64,000 nucleotides of DNA from Paenibacillus sp. FSL R10-2734 (GCF_037963865.1 NZ_CP150170.1:1302001-1366000), one strand, 5' to 3'; shown: positions 26,001 through 34,055, counted from the stretch's first letter. Notes: generated by a model from the sequence alone, not told the origin. Numbers and translations: made by a program.

Positions 26001-29000
26001 ATCAAGAAGTCATCTTCTACTACACAGCAGATAAGCAAAAGTTGACGGTGAAGTACCTTGAGAAGGGTACGAACAAGAAGCTCGAAGCGGAAACAACTGT
26101 AGCAGGAGTTACTAGTGAGATCGCAAAGCTAGTAGCGAAAAAGATCCCGGGTTACCAAGCAGAACAATCGGTGATCGAGCATAAGTTTAATGCAAATGCC
26201 AATCAAGAAGAGATCTTCTACTACACAGCGAGTAGAGAAAAGGTACTTGTGAAATACCTCGAAAAGGGAACGAACAAGGAACTTAAACCAGCGACGGTAG
26301 CAGCACGCATAACAGCTGAGACGATTAAATTGGACGCAGCAAAAATTGCAGGTTACCAAACAGACCGAGCGACAATTGCCTACACGTTCAGTAGTAATGC
26401 AACGCAAGAAGTCATCTTCTACTACACGCCAGCGAAGGAACAAGTCATGGTGAAATACCTTGAGAAGGGTACGAACAGGGAACTTGCCTCAGCGACAGGT
26501 AAAAAAGGCAACACAGGAGAGAAGATTATGCTACAAGCAGCATCCATACCAGGCTACTTAGTAGACGAAGCAGTGAAAACACACACATTCACAACGAATG
26601 CGAAGCAAGAAGTCATCTTCTACTACACAGCAGATAAGCAAAAGGTGACTGTGAAGTACGTCGATAAAGTAACAGGTAGAGAGCTTGCACCAGAAACATC
26701 TGAAAAAGGAACAACAGCTGAGAAGATCAAGCTAGAAGGTAAAATCATCGCAGGCTACTTAGTAGACCAAGCGGTAAAGACGCACACATTTACAGCAGAT
26801 GCGAAGCAAGAAGTGGTCTTCTACTACACAGCAGATAAGCAAAAGTTGACGGTGAAGTACCTTGAGAAGGGTACGAACAAGAAGCTCGAAGCAGAAACAA
26901 CTGTAGCAGGAGTTACTAGTGAGATCGCAAAGCTAGTAGCGAAAAAGATCCCGGGTTACCAAGCAGAACAATCGGTGATCGAGCATAAGTTTAATGAAGA
27001 TGCAACGCAAGAAGAGATCTTCTACTACACAGCAGGTAAAGAAAAGGTACTTGTGAAATACCTCGAGAAGGGAACGGACAAGGAACTTAAATTACCGACG
27101 TCAGCAGTAGGCGTAACAGGTGAAACGATTAAACTGGACGCAGCAAAAATCCCGGGGTACCAAACAGACCGAGCGACAATTGCCTACACGTTCAATAGTA
27201 ATACAACGCAAGAAGTGATCTTCTACTACACACCAGCGAAGGAACAAGTCATAGTGAAATACCTTGAACAAGGTACGAACAAAGAACTTGCCACATCGAC
27301 AGGTGAAAAAGGCAACACTGGTGAGAAAATTAAGTTAGAAAGCAAATTCATCGCGGGCTACTTAGTAGACCAAGCGGTAAAGACGCACACATTTACAGCA
27401 GATGCGAAGCAAGAAGTCATCTTCTACTATACGGCCGATAAGGTAAAGGTAACGGTGAAGTACCTCGAGAAGGGTACGAACAAGGAGCTTGAGCCAGCGA
27501 CGTTTACGAAAGGGAAAACCGCAGAGACGATCAATTTACAAGCCAAGTCGATTGCAGGTTACATTCCAGAACAAACGTCGATGTTGTACACATTCAATAG
27601 CAATCCAGCACAAGAAGTGATCTTCTACTACACACCAGTGAAGGAACAAGTCATAGTGAAATACCTTGAGCAAGGTACGAACAAAGTACTTGAAGCATCA
27701 ACGGTAGAAGAAGGCATGGCGGGTGAGATGATCAAGCTGAATGCGAAGAAAATTGCAGGCTACCAAGCCGAACAACCATTACTTGCTTACACGTTCAGTG
27801 GTGATGCAGATCAGGAAGTCATTTTCTACTACACAGCAGGAGAAGAAAAGACGATCGTGAAGTATCTCGAGCAAGGCACCGATAAGGAGCTTGCACCGGT
27901 GTCGGTAATGAGAGGTGCATTTGGCGACATCATTAAGTTACTAGCAGAAACTATTCCTGGCTATAATGTAGACAAAGAAAGAAAAATGCATACGTTCAAT
28001 AGTGATGCAAATCAGGAAGAAGATTTCTATTATACGCCCAATAAGGAAACTGTCACGGTGATGTATCTCGAGAAGGGCACGAAGAAGGAGCTGAGCCCTT
28101 CGACGTTTATTAATGGGATAATCGGCGAGACTATTAAGCTGGATGCTGAAGATATTCCGGGCTACTCTATTGTCGGAAATAGTGTGCAAAATTTCACATT
28201 AAATGCTGAAGCGCATCAAGTTGTTGTTTTTCTCTATAGCAAGAATGTACCGCCTGTAGAGAAACGTACGATTACTGTGAATTATGTAGATCGAGTATCT
28301 AATCTTGCATTAAAAGAACCGACCCTTTATGGTGGTGAGGCTGGTAAGACGATTCATCTGACCGCTGAACCGATTTCCGTACACAGCGCAGTATACGATG
28401 TAGTATATGCACCTGAGAATTATGATTTTAATTACCTTGTGACGGATGTTAAAGTACAGAATTATACATTCTACTATAACTTAGATCATTCGGGAGATAT
28501 TCAGAAGGTAATCGTTCATCATGTGTACATGGATGGGGACAAGAAAGTCGAATTAGCTGTTGAAGAGAAGCAGGGCAAACAAGGTGATACAATCACCATG
28601 AGTCCAGACCTGATTACGAAGGACGGGATTGTATATAGGTCAGTGAAAGATAAATACGCCTATACGTTCACTAGTGACTCTAGTCAATCATACGAGATCT
28701 TCTACAGCATAGACGAAGTGCCTATAGAGAAAGAGTACCAAGACACGAATAATGAATCGGCAAATTCAAATCTACCATCAGGAACAACTGCATTACCACC
28801 GGTACCAGTGATTGCACTACCACCAGTTCCATTGAAGCTGGAAAAGGAGCAACACATTAATTACATTAAGGGTTATCCGGATGGAATGATTAAACCTGAG
28901 AATTTCATTAGTCGTGAAGAAATCGCAGCAATCTTCTATCGTTTGCTAGATGACGAGTCACGCAGTAGTTATATGAAGCTAGTTAGCTCGTTCAAGGACG

Positions 29001-29494
29001 TAGGGCAGACAAGATGGTCGAGCAGACATATCGCAACATTGGCGAATGCAGGTGTCATTACAGGCTACCAAGATGGAACATTTGATCCAGGTCAAAAGAT
29101 TACGAGAGCAGAGTTTGCTGCAATTGCATCCCGTTTTGATAAATTGGATGAGAAGAAAAATGATATGTTCTCCGATATCAAAGGACATTGGGCAGAGAAA
29201 TACATCCTCTCGTCAGCGAACAAAGGTTGGATCAAAGGGTATCAAGACGGTACATTTAAACCAAATCAATACATCACACGTGCAGAAGCAATGGCGTTTA
29301 TCAACAGTGTTCTGGACCGAAAAGTCAAAGCTGAAGGCATTGATGAAGATGCGAAGCAATGGCCGGATAACTCGGTGAGCAAATGGTATTACGCGGATGT
29401 AATGGAAGCTACGACTAATCATCTCTACACTAGAGATACGGACGGCTTCGAGACTTGGCAAGAAATTAAGCCCGCTTATGTATATCCTGAGTAA
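23051..29494 (+). CDS. Giant surface adhesin: VWA, MucBP-like repeats, three SLH domains (VMSP-like)
   Basis: 2147 residues. Signal peptide (1-31), then a von Willebrand A domain (about 76-330) with an intact MIDAS DKSGS at 83-87, a beta-rich domain (about 330-430), and about 17 good plus two or three degenerate MucBP-like repeats of about 67 residues (roughly 590-1800), each starting VTVKYLEKGTNKEL and ending QEVIFYYT. A short linker follows with two ALPPVP motifs (1914-1919 and 1922-1927), then three SLH domains (about 1937-2147) that tether it to secondary wall polymer. The architecture equals the VMSP protein of P. alvei, a substrate of Pro-Pro endopeptidase. AGGAGG lies 5 nt before ATG 23051. 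A c-di-GMP-type riboswitch and terminator control the leader; the protease gene is convergent downstream. Confidence 0.9.
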   Translation: MLGRGLRVIVTWLIVVSFLVGFIPITSQVSADPDPNNLKWPDAGAVNLTKTAVPTKTQGEWEVTLTVEGKNIQSTTDVVLVIDKSGSMAYNGPGTTGGKSYGKSPDNSKMTKAKAAANQFVDSLLQPNSTTRVAVISFSDVANKISDFTDVNNKDALNTAINNISPNGGTNIQAGIHQASELLKNSSANNKFIVLLSDGQPTYSFKAKHAGNYTFPSGSTFTKSLKDFDYSTRGRIGSGGNYTFSSYTVDGVQVKDNGIGTVSEAKLAQDQDIHMYSIGLDVANDPIATNVLTYTQDKGYIASSGADLKAVFNELSSKIAYAAQNAKVTDPMGLMFNNITTHPKVSQGVANWDSVTDTIQWDIGNIIEGTPATMSYIVKWDSNQKSDPNNLYPTNGTTTMNYTDVYGNPASKNFEVPKVTFGKGSILIKGYRVNAAGEPINDNNVRVDRPDQAALLYSDPFKQNGTEALDIDKSYSVTPKVVAGYQLIKGSSPENVTLTTSDPSQIIWFGYTQAPHTLKVEYKAGNVDLDTVSSANKIQGEQVDVQSKIFDGYTLKDVTLSTGSGLTNTNGHVTGDMPDQDTTITYNYEANAQTVRVKYLLEGTTQNVAPSTDASGVTGGKTTLTALDVAGYSVVGSTTNEYTFTADQHQEVIFYYTPAKQQVTVKYLEKGNNRELSLATVSDGLTGGTIQLDAKAIAGYQVDQAKITYSFTTDAKQEVVFYYTPAKQQVTVKYLEKGSNRELSPATVSNGSTGGTVQLDARAIAGYQVDQAKITYSFTADTKQEVIFHYTTLQQQVTVKYLEKGTDKELSLPMLVKGVTSEVIKLNAKKVPGYDVDQQLFTYTFSTNAKQEVIFYYTPVEQKVVVKYVEKGSLKELSPATVEAGATSKSIVLKAKAIAGYKAVQSAMDYTFNSNVKQEVVFYYTPEEQQVTVKYLEKGTNKELAPASVMRSKTSDKIKIEAKSISGYEVDQAVKTHTFTADANQEVIFYYTADKQKLTVKYLEKGTNKKLEAETTVAGVTSEIAKLVAKKIPGYQAEQSVIEHKFNANANQEEIFYYTASREKVLVKYLEKGTNKELKPATVAARITAETIKLDAAKIAGYQTDRATIAYTFSSNATQEVIFYYTPAKEQVMVKYLEKGTNRELASATGKKGNTGEKIMLQAASIPGYLVDEAVKTHTFTTNAKQEVIFYYTADKQKVTVKYVDKVTGRELAPETSEKGTTAEKIKLEGKIIAGYLVDQAVKTHTFTADAKQEVVFYYTADKQKLTVKYLEKGTNKKLEAETTVAGVTSEIAKLVAKKIPGYQAEQSVIEHKFNEDATQEEIFYYTAGKEKVLVKYLEKGTDKELKLPTSAVGVTGETIKLDAAKIPGYQTDRATIAYTFNSNTTQEVIFYYTPAKEQVIVKYLEQGTNKELATSTGEKGNTGEKIKLESKFIAGYLVDQAVKTHTFTADAKQEVIFYYTADKVKVTVKYLEKGTNKELEPATFTKGKTAETINLQAKSIAGYIPEQTSMLYTFNSNPAQEVIFYYTPVKEQVIVKYLEQGTNKVLEASTVEEGMAGEMIKLNAKKIAGYQAEQPLLAYTFSGDADQEVIFYYTAGEEKTIVKYLEQGTDKELAPVSVMRGAFGDIIKLLAETIPGYNVDKERKMHTFNSDANQEEDFYYTPNKETVTVMYLEKGTKKELSPSTFINGIIGETIKLDAEDIPGYSIVGNSVQNFTLNAEAHQVVVFLYSKNVPPVEKRTITVNYVDRVSNLALKEPTLYGGEAGKTIHLTAEPISVHSAVYDVVYAPENYDFNYLVTDVKVQNYTFYYNLDHSGDIQKVIVHHVYMDGDKKVELAVEEKQGKQGDTITMSPDLITKDGIVYRSVKDKYAYTFTSDSSQSYEIFYSIDEVPIEKEYQDTNNESANSNLPSGTTALPPVPVIALPPVPLKLEKEQHINYIKGYPDGMIKPENFISREEIAAIFYRLLDDESRSSYMKLVSSFKDVGQTRWSSRHIATLANAGVITGYQDGTFDPGQKITRAEFAAIASRFDKLDEKKNDMFSDIKGHWAEKYILSSANKGWIKGYQDGTFKPNQYITRAEAMAFINSVLDRKVKAEGIDEDAKQWPDNSVSKWYYADVMEATTNHLYTRDTDGFETWQEIKPAYVYPE
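24820..28250 (+). repeat. MucBP-type tandem coding repeats, unit 201 bp
   Basis: About 17 units of about 67 codons, with strongest conservation at VKYLEKGT and TFxxxAxQEVIFYYT. Units at 26023-26190 and 26827-26994 are nearly identical at DNA level (one difference seen, GCGGAA against GCAGAA) and lie 804 bp apart, exactly four units, indicating a recent four-unit duplication or conversion. Confidence 0.9.
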
Positions 29495-29510
29495 TGAATA
29501 ACTAACACAA

Positions 29511-29549
29511 AAAAGCTCCTCTCTGTTTCTCAACAGGGGGGAGCTTTTG
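29511..29549. terminator. Bidirectional terminator between adhesin and protease genes
   Basis: AAAAGCTCCTCTCTG (29512-29526) pairs with CAGGGGGGAGCTTTT (29533-29547) with wobbles; A-runs and T-runs flank both sides, serving the two convergent genes. Confidence 0.85.
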
Positions 29550-29572
29550 TATATTTGAAATAAGCTGTCTCA

Positions 29573-30217
29573 TCAATTAAATAGCTTTTTCATGAAATCG
29601 TAAGTAAGCGGAGCATCCTTCTTCAACTGCTCACGCGTTGCATCATTATAGACATATAAGCTTGCGCTCTCAGCGAAATATTCATTAGGATAAGCTGATA
29701 CATAATTGTCGTTATAGTTTAACGCTGCTTCTTTATTGAAAATATCTTTAAATTGTTGTGAGTCACTCACGGTATTAAATACGAAACGATCTACGGCGTG
29801 CATGGTCTCGTGAATCTCGAGGTTGAATGAATTGTGACCTTGTCCTTTTTTGCTGTAGCCAATCCGAACAACAACGTTCTGCTCACTAACACCAGGTGCA
29901 TCATCCCAAGTGAGCCCAGTATCTTCCCAGCCTCTTGGTGTTACTCCTTTGAGATAGCGTAGTTCCGGTTCATTGGTAATGATGTCGTTCGTTAATTTTA
30001 TTTTCACACCTTTATCTGCAAGGGTTTTTAAAATAGGTGCTGGAATTCTTTCAATACGCGATATCATCGCAGTGGCTAACTTTTCATTGTAATTGCTTTG
30101 TGGCAGCACGATCAATTGATCTGATAAAGCGTTCTTAGCATGTGCTAAGTTGGTTGGGAATAGTGCAATAATCAATAACGCTATGATCATCATACGTACG
30201 CATTTGGTTCTGTTCAT
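29573..30217 (-). CDS. Secreted Pro-Pro endopeptidase (PPEP/Zmp1-like)
   Basis: 214 residues: signal peptide MNRTKCVRMMIIALLIIALF with LAHA cleavage, then a compact gluzincin domain. The zinc motif HETMH is at 136-140, with a third ligand candidate Glu179 (YPNEYFAES) 43 residues after the first His and Tyr172 placed as in known PPEPs. PPEPs (C. difficile Zmp1/PPEP-1, P. alvei PPEP-2) cut between two prolines, as in NP-PVP or LP-PVP, and release surface adhesins. The neighbouring adhesin holds two ALPPVP sites. ATG 30217 is chosen for AAAGGAG 8 nt upstream; a GTG at 30226 overlaps it. The leader has two tandem GEMM-I aptamers. Confidence 0.88.
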   Translation of the reverse strand: MNRTKCVRMMIIALLIIALFPTNLAHAKNALSDQLIVLPQSNYNEKLATAMISRIERIPAPILKTLADKGVKIKLTNDIITNEPELRYLKGVTPRGWEDTGLTWDDAPGVSEQNVVVRIGYSKKGQGHNSFNLEIHETMHAVDRFVFNTVSDSQQFKDIFNKEAALNYNDNYVSAYPNEYFAESASLYVYNDATREQLKKDAPLTYDFMKKLFN

Positions 30218-30275
30218 TATGAACACTCCTTTTGCAAGCAGAACGCCACTACAGTGAGTGTGTTAGCTTAGAATT

Positions 30276-30359
30276 GGTAACTGGCTGGCATGGTGAGTCT
30301 TCCTCACGTTAGCCCCTATAGCTTTGCGTCGCCATCTCTCGATGGGTTTGCCTTTGTCA
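30276..30359 (-). promoter_or_regulatory. GEMM-I (c-di-GMP-I) riboswitch, proximal copy, upstream of the protease
   Basis: Read on the minus strand: AAAGGCAAACC, stem CCATC/GATGG with GAGA loop, GACGCAAAGCTATAGGGGCT, a second stem TGAG/CTCA, then ATGCCAGCCAGTTACC: all GEMM-I hallmarks. It ends about 58 nt before the start codon. ACACTC (plus 30256-30261) can pair with GAGTGT overlapping the ribosome site (plus 30223-30228), so this copy may act on translation. Confidence 0.9.
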
Positions 30360-30393
30360 ATGTGGAGTTGACAAAATGAAGTTGTGAATGCTC

Positions 30394-30425
30394 AAAAAAC
30401 CCTTCTTACCGAAATAAGAAGGGTT
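30394..30425 (-). terminator. Intrinsic terminator between the tandem riboswitches
   Basis: On the minus strand AACCCTTCTTA pairs perfectly with TAAGAAGGGTT (plus 30415-30425 and 30398-30408), followed by TTTTTT. It is the likely expression platform of the distal aptamer. Confidence 0.9.
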
Positions 30426-30457
30426 AGGAACGTATTATCACGTCGTACTTCTATGTC

Positions 30458-30542
30458 GGTAACTGGCTGGCATGGCGAGTCTTCCTCGCGTTAGCCCCTA
30501 TAGCTTTGCGTCACTATCTTTCGATAGTTTTGCCTTTATCAT
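30458..30542 (-). promoter_or_regulatory. GEMM-I (c-di-GMP-I) riboswitch, distal copy
   Basis: Minus strand: AAAGGCAAAAC, stem CTATC/GATAG with GAAA loop, GACGCAAAGCTATAGGGGCT, stem GCGAG/CTCGC, ATGCCAGCCAGTTACC. It is nearly identical to the proximal copy in the core but has different, compensated stem sequences, which shows conserved RNA structure. An intrinsic terminator follows directly. Confidence 0.92.
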
Positions 30543-30584
30543 TATGTAATGTAGTAGGTAATTAATACTAGAGTATCTACTATT

Positions 30585-30613
30585 AGAGTAGTTGTTTAAT
30601 ACCAATTAGTCAA
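30585..30613 (-). promoter_or_regulatory. Candidate promoter of the riboswitch-protease transcript
   Basis: On the minus strand TTGACT (plus 30608-30613), a 17-nt spacer and TACTCT (plus 30585-30590). The -35 is good, the -10 weak. The rest of 30614-30835 is AT-rich with no other feature seen. Confidence 0.35.
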
Positions 30614-30835
30614 TGTGATTTATCATACACTTCAGCTAGAAGAGGTTGGGTTATTTCTATTTTTTAGGGTTGTGAATTTTATCTTTCATATGATGTCAGG
30701 TAATCTACAAGAGATCCAAACTAAGTACATATTCTCCACTCATCCTAACTATTCACTACCGATTTGTATTTGAATAATTGCTATATTAAATCTATTAAAA
30801 AAGGCTAACAAGAAAATATTGAAAGGTTGCTGGAA

Positions 30836-32335
30836 ATGGATAGAGTTGAGAGCAAAGACATGAGTTTAGATACAATAAGATCGGACAAAGGTTTTTTTGG
30901 ACATCCTAAAGGTATAGGAGCTTTAGCTGTAGGGAACTTCTTCAACTCCGCTGCTTGGGGCGCTTTTTATGCGATAATGATTTTCTATCTCTATACTCCA
31001 TATACTAAAGGGCTTGGGTTCTCCGAGGGTAATGCAGCTCAGATGATTACAGCGATGGCCGCTTGTAACAGTCTGTTTGTTATTCTGGGTAGTTGGCTTG
31101 CCGACCGAGTGCTTGGTATGCGAAAAGCTCTAATTATAGGTAATATAGTGAAAGGGAGCGCGTTCCTGCTGCTCGCCATTCCTGTTGCAAGCTTAGGGCA
31201 GGGTAGAATTTTTGCTATTGTTGCATTATTTCTATTATCTTTGCCAATCATGGGGGCGAGTAATGCTTCCTTAACAGGGCAACTCTATCGTAAAACCGAC
31301 AATGGACGCCGTGATGCCGCTTTTACTATACATCAATTTATGAACACGGTTGCAGGTGTAATTACACCGGTTATCGTAGGTCAAATTGGGATGAGTAACT
31401 ATCATATCGGATTTGGGATTGCCGCATTCTTTGCCTTTATGTATGGTGCAGTCATTTTCTTCACGCAGCACAAATTCTTTGGCACATTGGGTGCGAAACC
31501 TGTCAGTCCACTTGAAAAGGGACAATTCAAGAAAATCTTCAGTATCTTTTTAGCTATTCTTGTAGTGATACTTGGCATTATTGCTATACTCATAGTCGCT
31601 AAGGTAATTGCCTTAAAAGGTGTTCTGAATATCATTACTTCTGCAACCTTTATAATTCCGATCATATTCTTGACAAGTCTATTCCGTAAGAAGGATCTTA
31701 CGGATGCAGATCGTAGACATATGAAGCCTTTCATGAAGTTATTCTCAGCTCAAGTCGTGATGGCACTTTGCGGGACGATGCTGACATCGGCCATTGCGAT
31801 CTTTATTGACCGTAAAGTAGAGCGGAATATGTTCGGATTTGAAATTGCACCGGGGTCCATCCCAACCATCTATACAGTATTAGGATTAATTGCGGGTCCA
31901 ATCTTTGTTTACTTATATACGAAGACGAAAGCGAAAGACGTCAAGATTGTCAACAAATATGCAATTGGGGTATTGTTATCCGGTCTTGGTTTTGCTGTTC
32001 TAGCGATTCCTATTATGCTGCTCCATGGTTCAGGACCATACAGCTTGCTGTGGTTGGTATTCTATTATTTGTTTCTGGCGTTATCCGATCAGTTTATTTG
32101 GCCGATTGGTTCTTCGATGGTTTCGAAGCTTTCACCTGAAGCCTATGAAACGCAAATGCAGACAGCATGGGGTCAGACAGCCGCCATTGCGAACGGGATT
32201 GCCCTTATTCTGTTTAACTTCTTCCAGACTGCAGATCAACAGGTATATCTGTTCCCGATTCTAGCAGGAGTCTTGGTTGTTACTGCAGCATTATTGTTTG
32301 CGAATTCAAAGAAAATTGATGAAGAAATGATGTAA
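30836..32335 (+). CDS. POT-family proton-dependent oligopeptide transporter
   Basis: About 499 residues with about 12-14 membrane segments, of the POT/PTR2 branch of the major facilitator superfamily. Landmarks are the first helix FFNSAAWGAFYAIMIFYLY with the loop GLGFSEGNAAQM, and GSWLADRVLGMRKALIIG (the conserved Gly-Asp-Arg loop after helix 2). It takes up di- and tripeptides with protons. ATG 30836 is preferred over a TTG at 30827 because GAAAGG (30821-30826) then has 9-nt spacing. It is followed by the serine dehydratase genes, suggesting peptide uptake feeding serine catabolism. Confidence 0.85.
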   Translation: MDRVESKDMSLDTIRSDKGFFGHPKGIGALAVGNFFNSAAWGAFYAIMIFYLYTPYTKGLGFSEGNAAQMITAMAACNSLFVILGSWLADRVLGMRKALIIGNIVKGSAFLLLAIPVASLGQGRIFAIVALFLLSLPIMGASNASLTGQLYRKTDNGRRDAAFTIHQFMNTVAGVITPVIVGQIGMSNYHIGFGIAAFFAFMYGAVIFFTQHKFFGTLGAKPVSPLEKGQFKKIFSIFLAILVVILGIIAILIVAKVIALKGVLNIITSATFIIPIIFLTSLFRKKDLTDADRRHMKPFMKLFSAQVVMALCGTMLTSAIAIFIDRKVERNMFGFEIAPGSIPTIYTVLGLIAGPIFVYLYTKTKAKDVKIVNKYAIGVLLSGLGFAVLAIPIMLLHGSGPYSLLWLVFYYLFLALSDQFIWPIGSSMVSKLSPEAYETQMQTAWGQTAAIANGIALILFNFFQTADQQVYLFPILAGVLVVTAALLFANSKKIDEEMM

Positions 32336-32428
32336 GTGAATGGATATCACCAGGATTAAAGATAGTATGTTTATATTGTCGAGGTGGGAGCATAGCTCTC
32401 ACCTTGCTTTGGTTAGCGGGAGGTAAGG

Positions 32429-33091
32429 ATGAAGTATAATAGTGTGTTTGATATTATAGGTCCGATTATGGTTGGACCTTCAAGCTCGCATACGGCAGGT
32501 GCTGCAATCATAGGGCGACTAGCCCGGAGTCTTTTTGGTAGGCAGCCCGCACGGGCTGATATTCATTTGTTCGGATCTTTTGCTGAGACATATAAAGGAC
32601 ATGCAACCGATGTCGCTATTGTGGGAGGATTGCTTGACTATGATACAGATGATTCGCGCATCCCGCAGTCACTTCATTACGCCCGTGAAGCGGGGATGGA
32701 GGTTGCCTTTCATATAGAAGAAGCAGTACCCGAACATCCTAACACAGTGTTGATTCGCTTGTCGGATTCGCAAGGTACGCAGGATATGGTCGGCATCTCT
32801 ATTGGTGGCGGTAAAGTGGAGATTACTGAATTGAACGGTTTTAAATTAAAGCTGGGTGGTATGTATCCGGCCATTCTGGTGCTTCATACCGATCGATTCG
32901 GAGCGATTTCGGTAGTCACGAATGTGCTGGCAGATCATTGTGTGAATATTGGACATATGGAAGTATCAAGGAAAGAAATAGGTAAGATGGCATTAATGGT
33001 TATTGAGGTGGATCAGAATGTCCCGGAGAGCATTCTCGATGAAATTAGGTCGCTAGAGCAAGTAACTCAGATTACTAAAATGAATACTTAA
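32429..33091 (+). CDS. sdaAB: L-serine dehydratase, beta subunit
   Basis: 220 residues; with the alpha subunit it deaminates L-serine to pyruvate. N-terminal serine-dehydratase beta domain (KYNSVFDIIGPIMVGPSSSH) and a C-terminal ACT domain (about 145-220, AILVLHTDRFGAISVVTNVL). GGGAGG lies before the ATG. The alpha-subunit gene follows 31 nt later. Upstream, an imperfect hairpin (32382-32391 with 32395-32404) lies between the transporter and this gene. Confidence 0.95.
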   Translation: MKYNSVFDIIGPIMVGPSSSHTAGAAIIGRLARSLFGRQPARADIHLFGSFAETYKGHATDVAIVGGLLDYDTDDSRIPQSLHYAREAGMEVAFHIEEAVPEHPNTVLIRLSDSQGTQDMVGISIGGGKVEITELNGFKLKLGGMYPAILVLHTDRFGAISVVTNVLADHCVNIGHMEVSRKEIGKMALMVIEVDQNVPESILDEIRSLEQVTQITKMNT

Positions 33092-33122
33092 ACGCTCGTT
33101 CAGAGTGAAAGGCAGGTGCATT

Positions 33123-33992
33123 ATGTTTAAGAATGTAGCAGAGCTCGTAGAACGAGCAGAGCAACAAGGCGTTTCTATCGCAGAGGTTATGATTCAGCAA
33201 GAAATGAAATTTGCTGAAATGACGTGTGAGGCAGTACGTGAGCGGATGGGGCGTAATCTGGATGTCATGGAGAAATCTGTAGCGAAGGGACTAGAAGGGG
33301 TCAAATCGTTGTCTGGACTTACAGGTGGTGATGCAGTTCTCATGCAACAATATATAGCTAAAGGGAGAACATTATCTGGACCGTGGATTCTCGATGCGGT
33401 GGCGAAGGCAATTGCAACGAATGAAGTGAATGCAGCGATGGGGATGATCTGTGCAACACCGACAGCAGGCTCGGCCGGCGTTGTACCAGGAACGCTGTTC
33501 GCCGTTAAAGAACAACTGAAGCCATCACGTGATCAAATGATTGATTTCCTATTTACTTCAGGGGCTTTCGGTATGGTAGTCGCGAATAATGCGTCAGTTT
33601 CTGGCGCTGCAGGCGGCTGTCAAGCAGAGGTAGGCTCGGCTACTGGAATGGCAGCGGCAGCGCTTGTTGAGCTAGCTGGTGGAACGCCAAAGCAAGCCGC
33701 ACACGGGATGGCTATTGCCTTGAAGAACCTGCTAGGACTTGTATGTGATCCGGTGGCAGGGCTTGTTGAAGTCCCTTGTGTAAAGCGGAATGCGATGGGG
33801 GCTGCCGTAGCGATGACTTCTGCTGATATGGCGCTTGCTGGGATTGAGAGCCGAATCCCTACGGACGAGGTGATCGATGCGATGTATCGAATCGGACAGG
33901 TGATGCCGAGCTCGCTTCGAGAAACCGCGCGAGGTGGTTTGGCGACAACGCCTACAGGCAAGAAGCTGGAGAGCGAGATTTTCGGGAAGTAA
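33123..33992 (+). CDS. sdaAA: L-serine dehydratase, iron-sulfur alpha subunit
   Basis: About 289 residues. Catalytic alpha subunit carrying a labile [4Fe-4S] cluster; the candidate cysteines stand in ICATPTAGSAG, SGAAGGCQAEVGSATGMAA and LVCDPVAGLVEVPCVKRN. ATG 33123 (MFKNVAELVERAE) is used because AGGCAGG precedes it; an in-frame GTG at 33105 lies further up. It forms an operon with sdaAB, and the terminator behind it ends the unit. The split alpha/beta form is usual for Firmicutes. Confidence 0.95.
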   Translation: MFKNVAELVERAEQQGVSIAEVMIQQEMKFAEMTCEAVRERMGRNLDVMEKSVAKGLEGVKSLSGLTGGDAVLMQQYIAKGRTLSGPWILDAVAKAIATNEVNAAMGMICATPTAGSAGVVPGTLFAVKEQLKPSRDQMIDFLFTSGAFGMVVANNASVSGAAGGCQAEVGSATGMAAAALVELAGGTPKQAAHGMAIALKNLLGLVCDPVAGLVEVPCVKRNAMGAAVAMTSADMALAGIESRIPTDEVIDAMYRIGQVMPSSLRETARGGLATTPTGKKLESEIFGK

Positions 33993-34003
33993 ATGTAACG
34001 ACA

Positions 34004-34055
34004 AGAAGGAGGCAGTTCAAAAGTCATGAAATGACTGTTGGGCTGCCTTCTATTT
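34004..34055 (+). terminator. Terminator after the serine dehydratase operon
   Basis: AGAAGG-A-GGCAG (34003-34014) pairs with CTGCCTTCT (34042-34050) with inner CAA/TTG and AGTCAT/ATGACT pairs, followed by ATTTATTT. Confidence 0.65.

Noticed and set aside
26129..26443. Minus-strand frames inside the adhesin gene (also 27941-28189 and 29213-29533)
   Set aside because: They mirror the repeat codons of the real gene and have no start signals of their own.
24820..28250. Regular tandem repeats that could suggest a CRISPR array
   Set aside because: Units are 201 bp, in frame, and encode MucBP-like domains; no short direct repeats with unique spacers exist.
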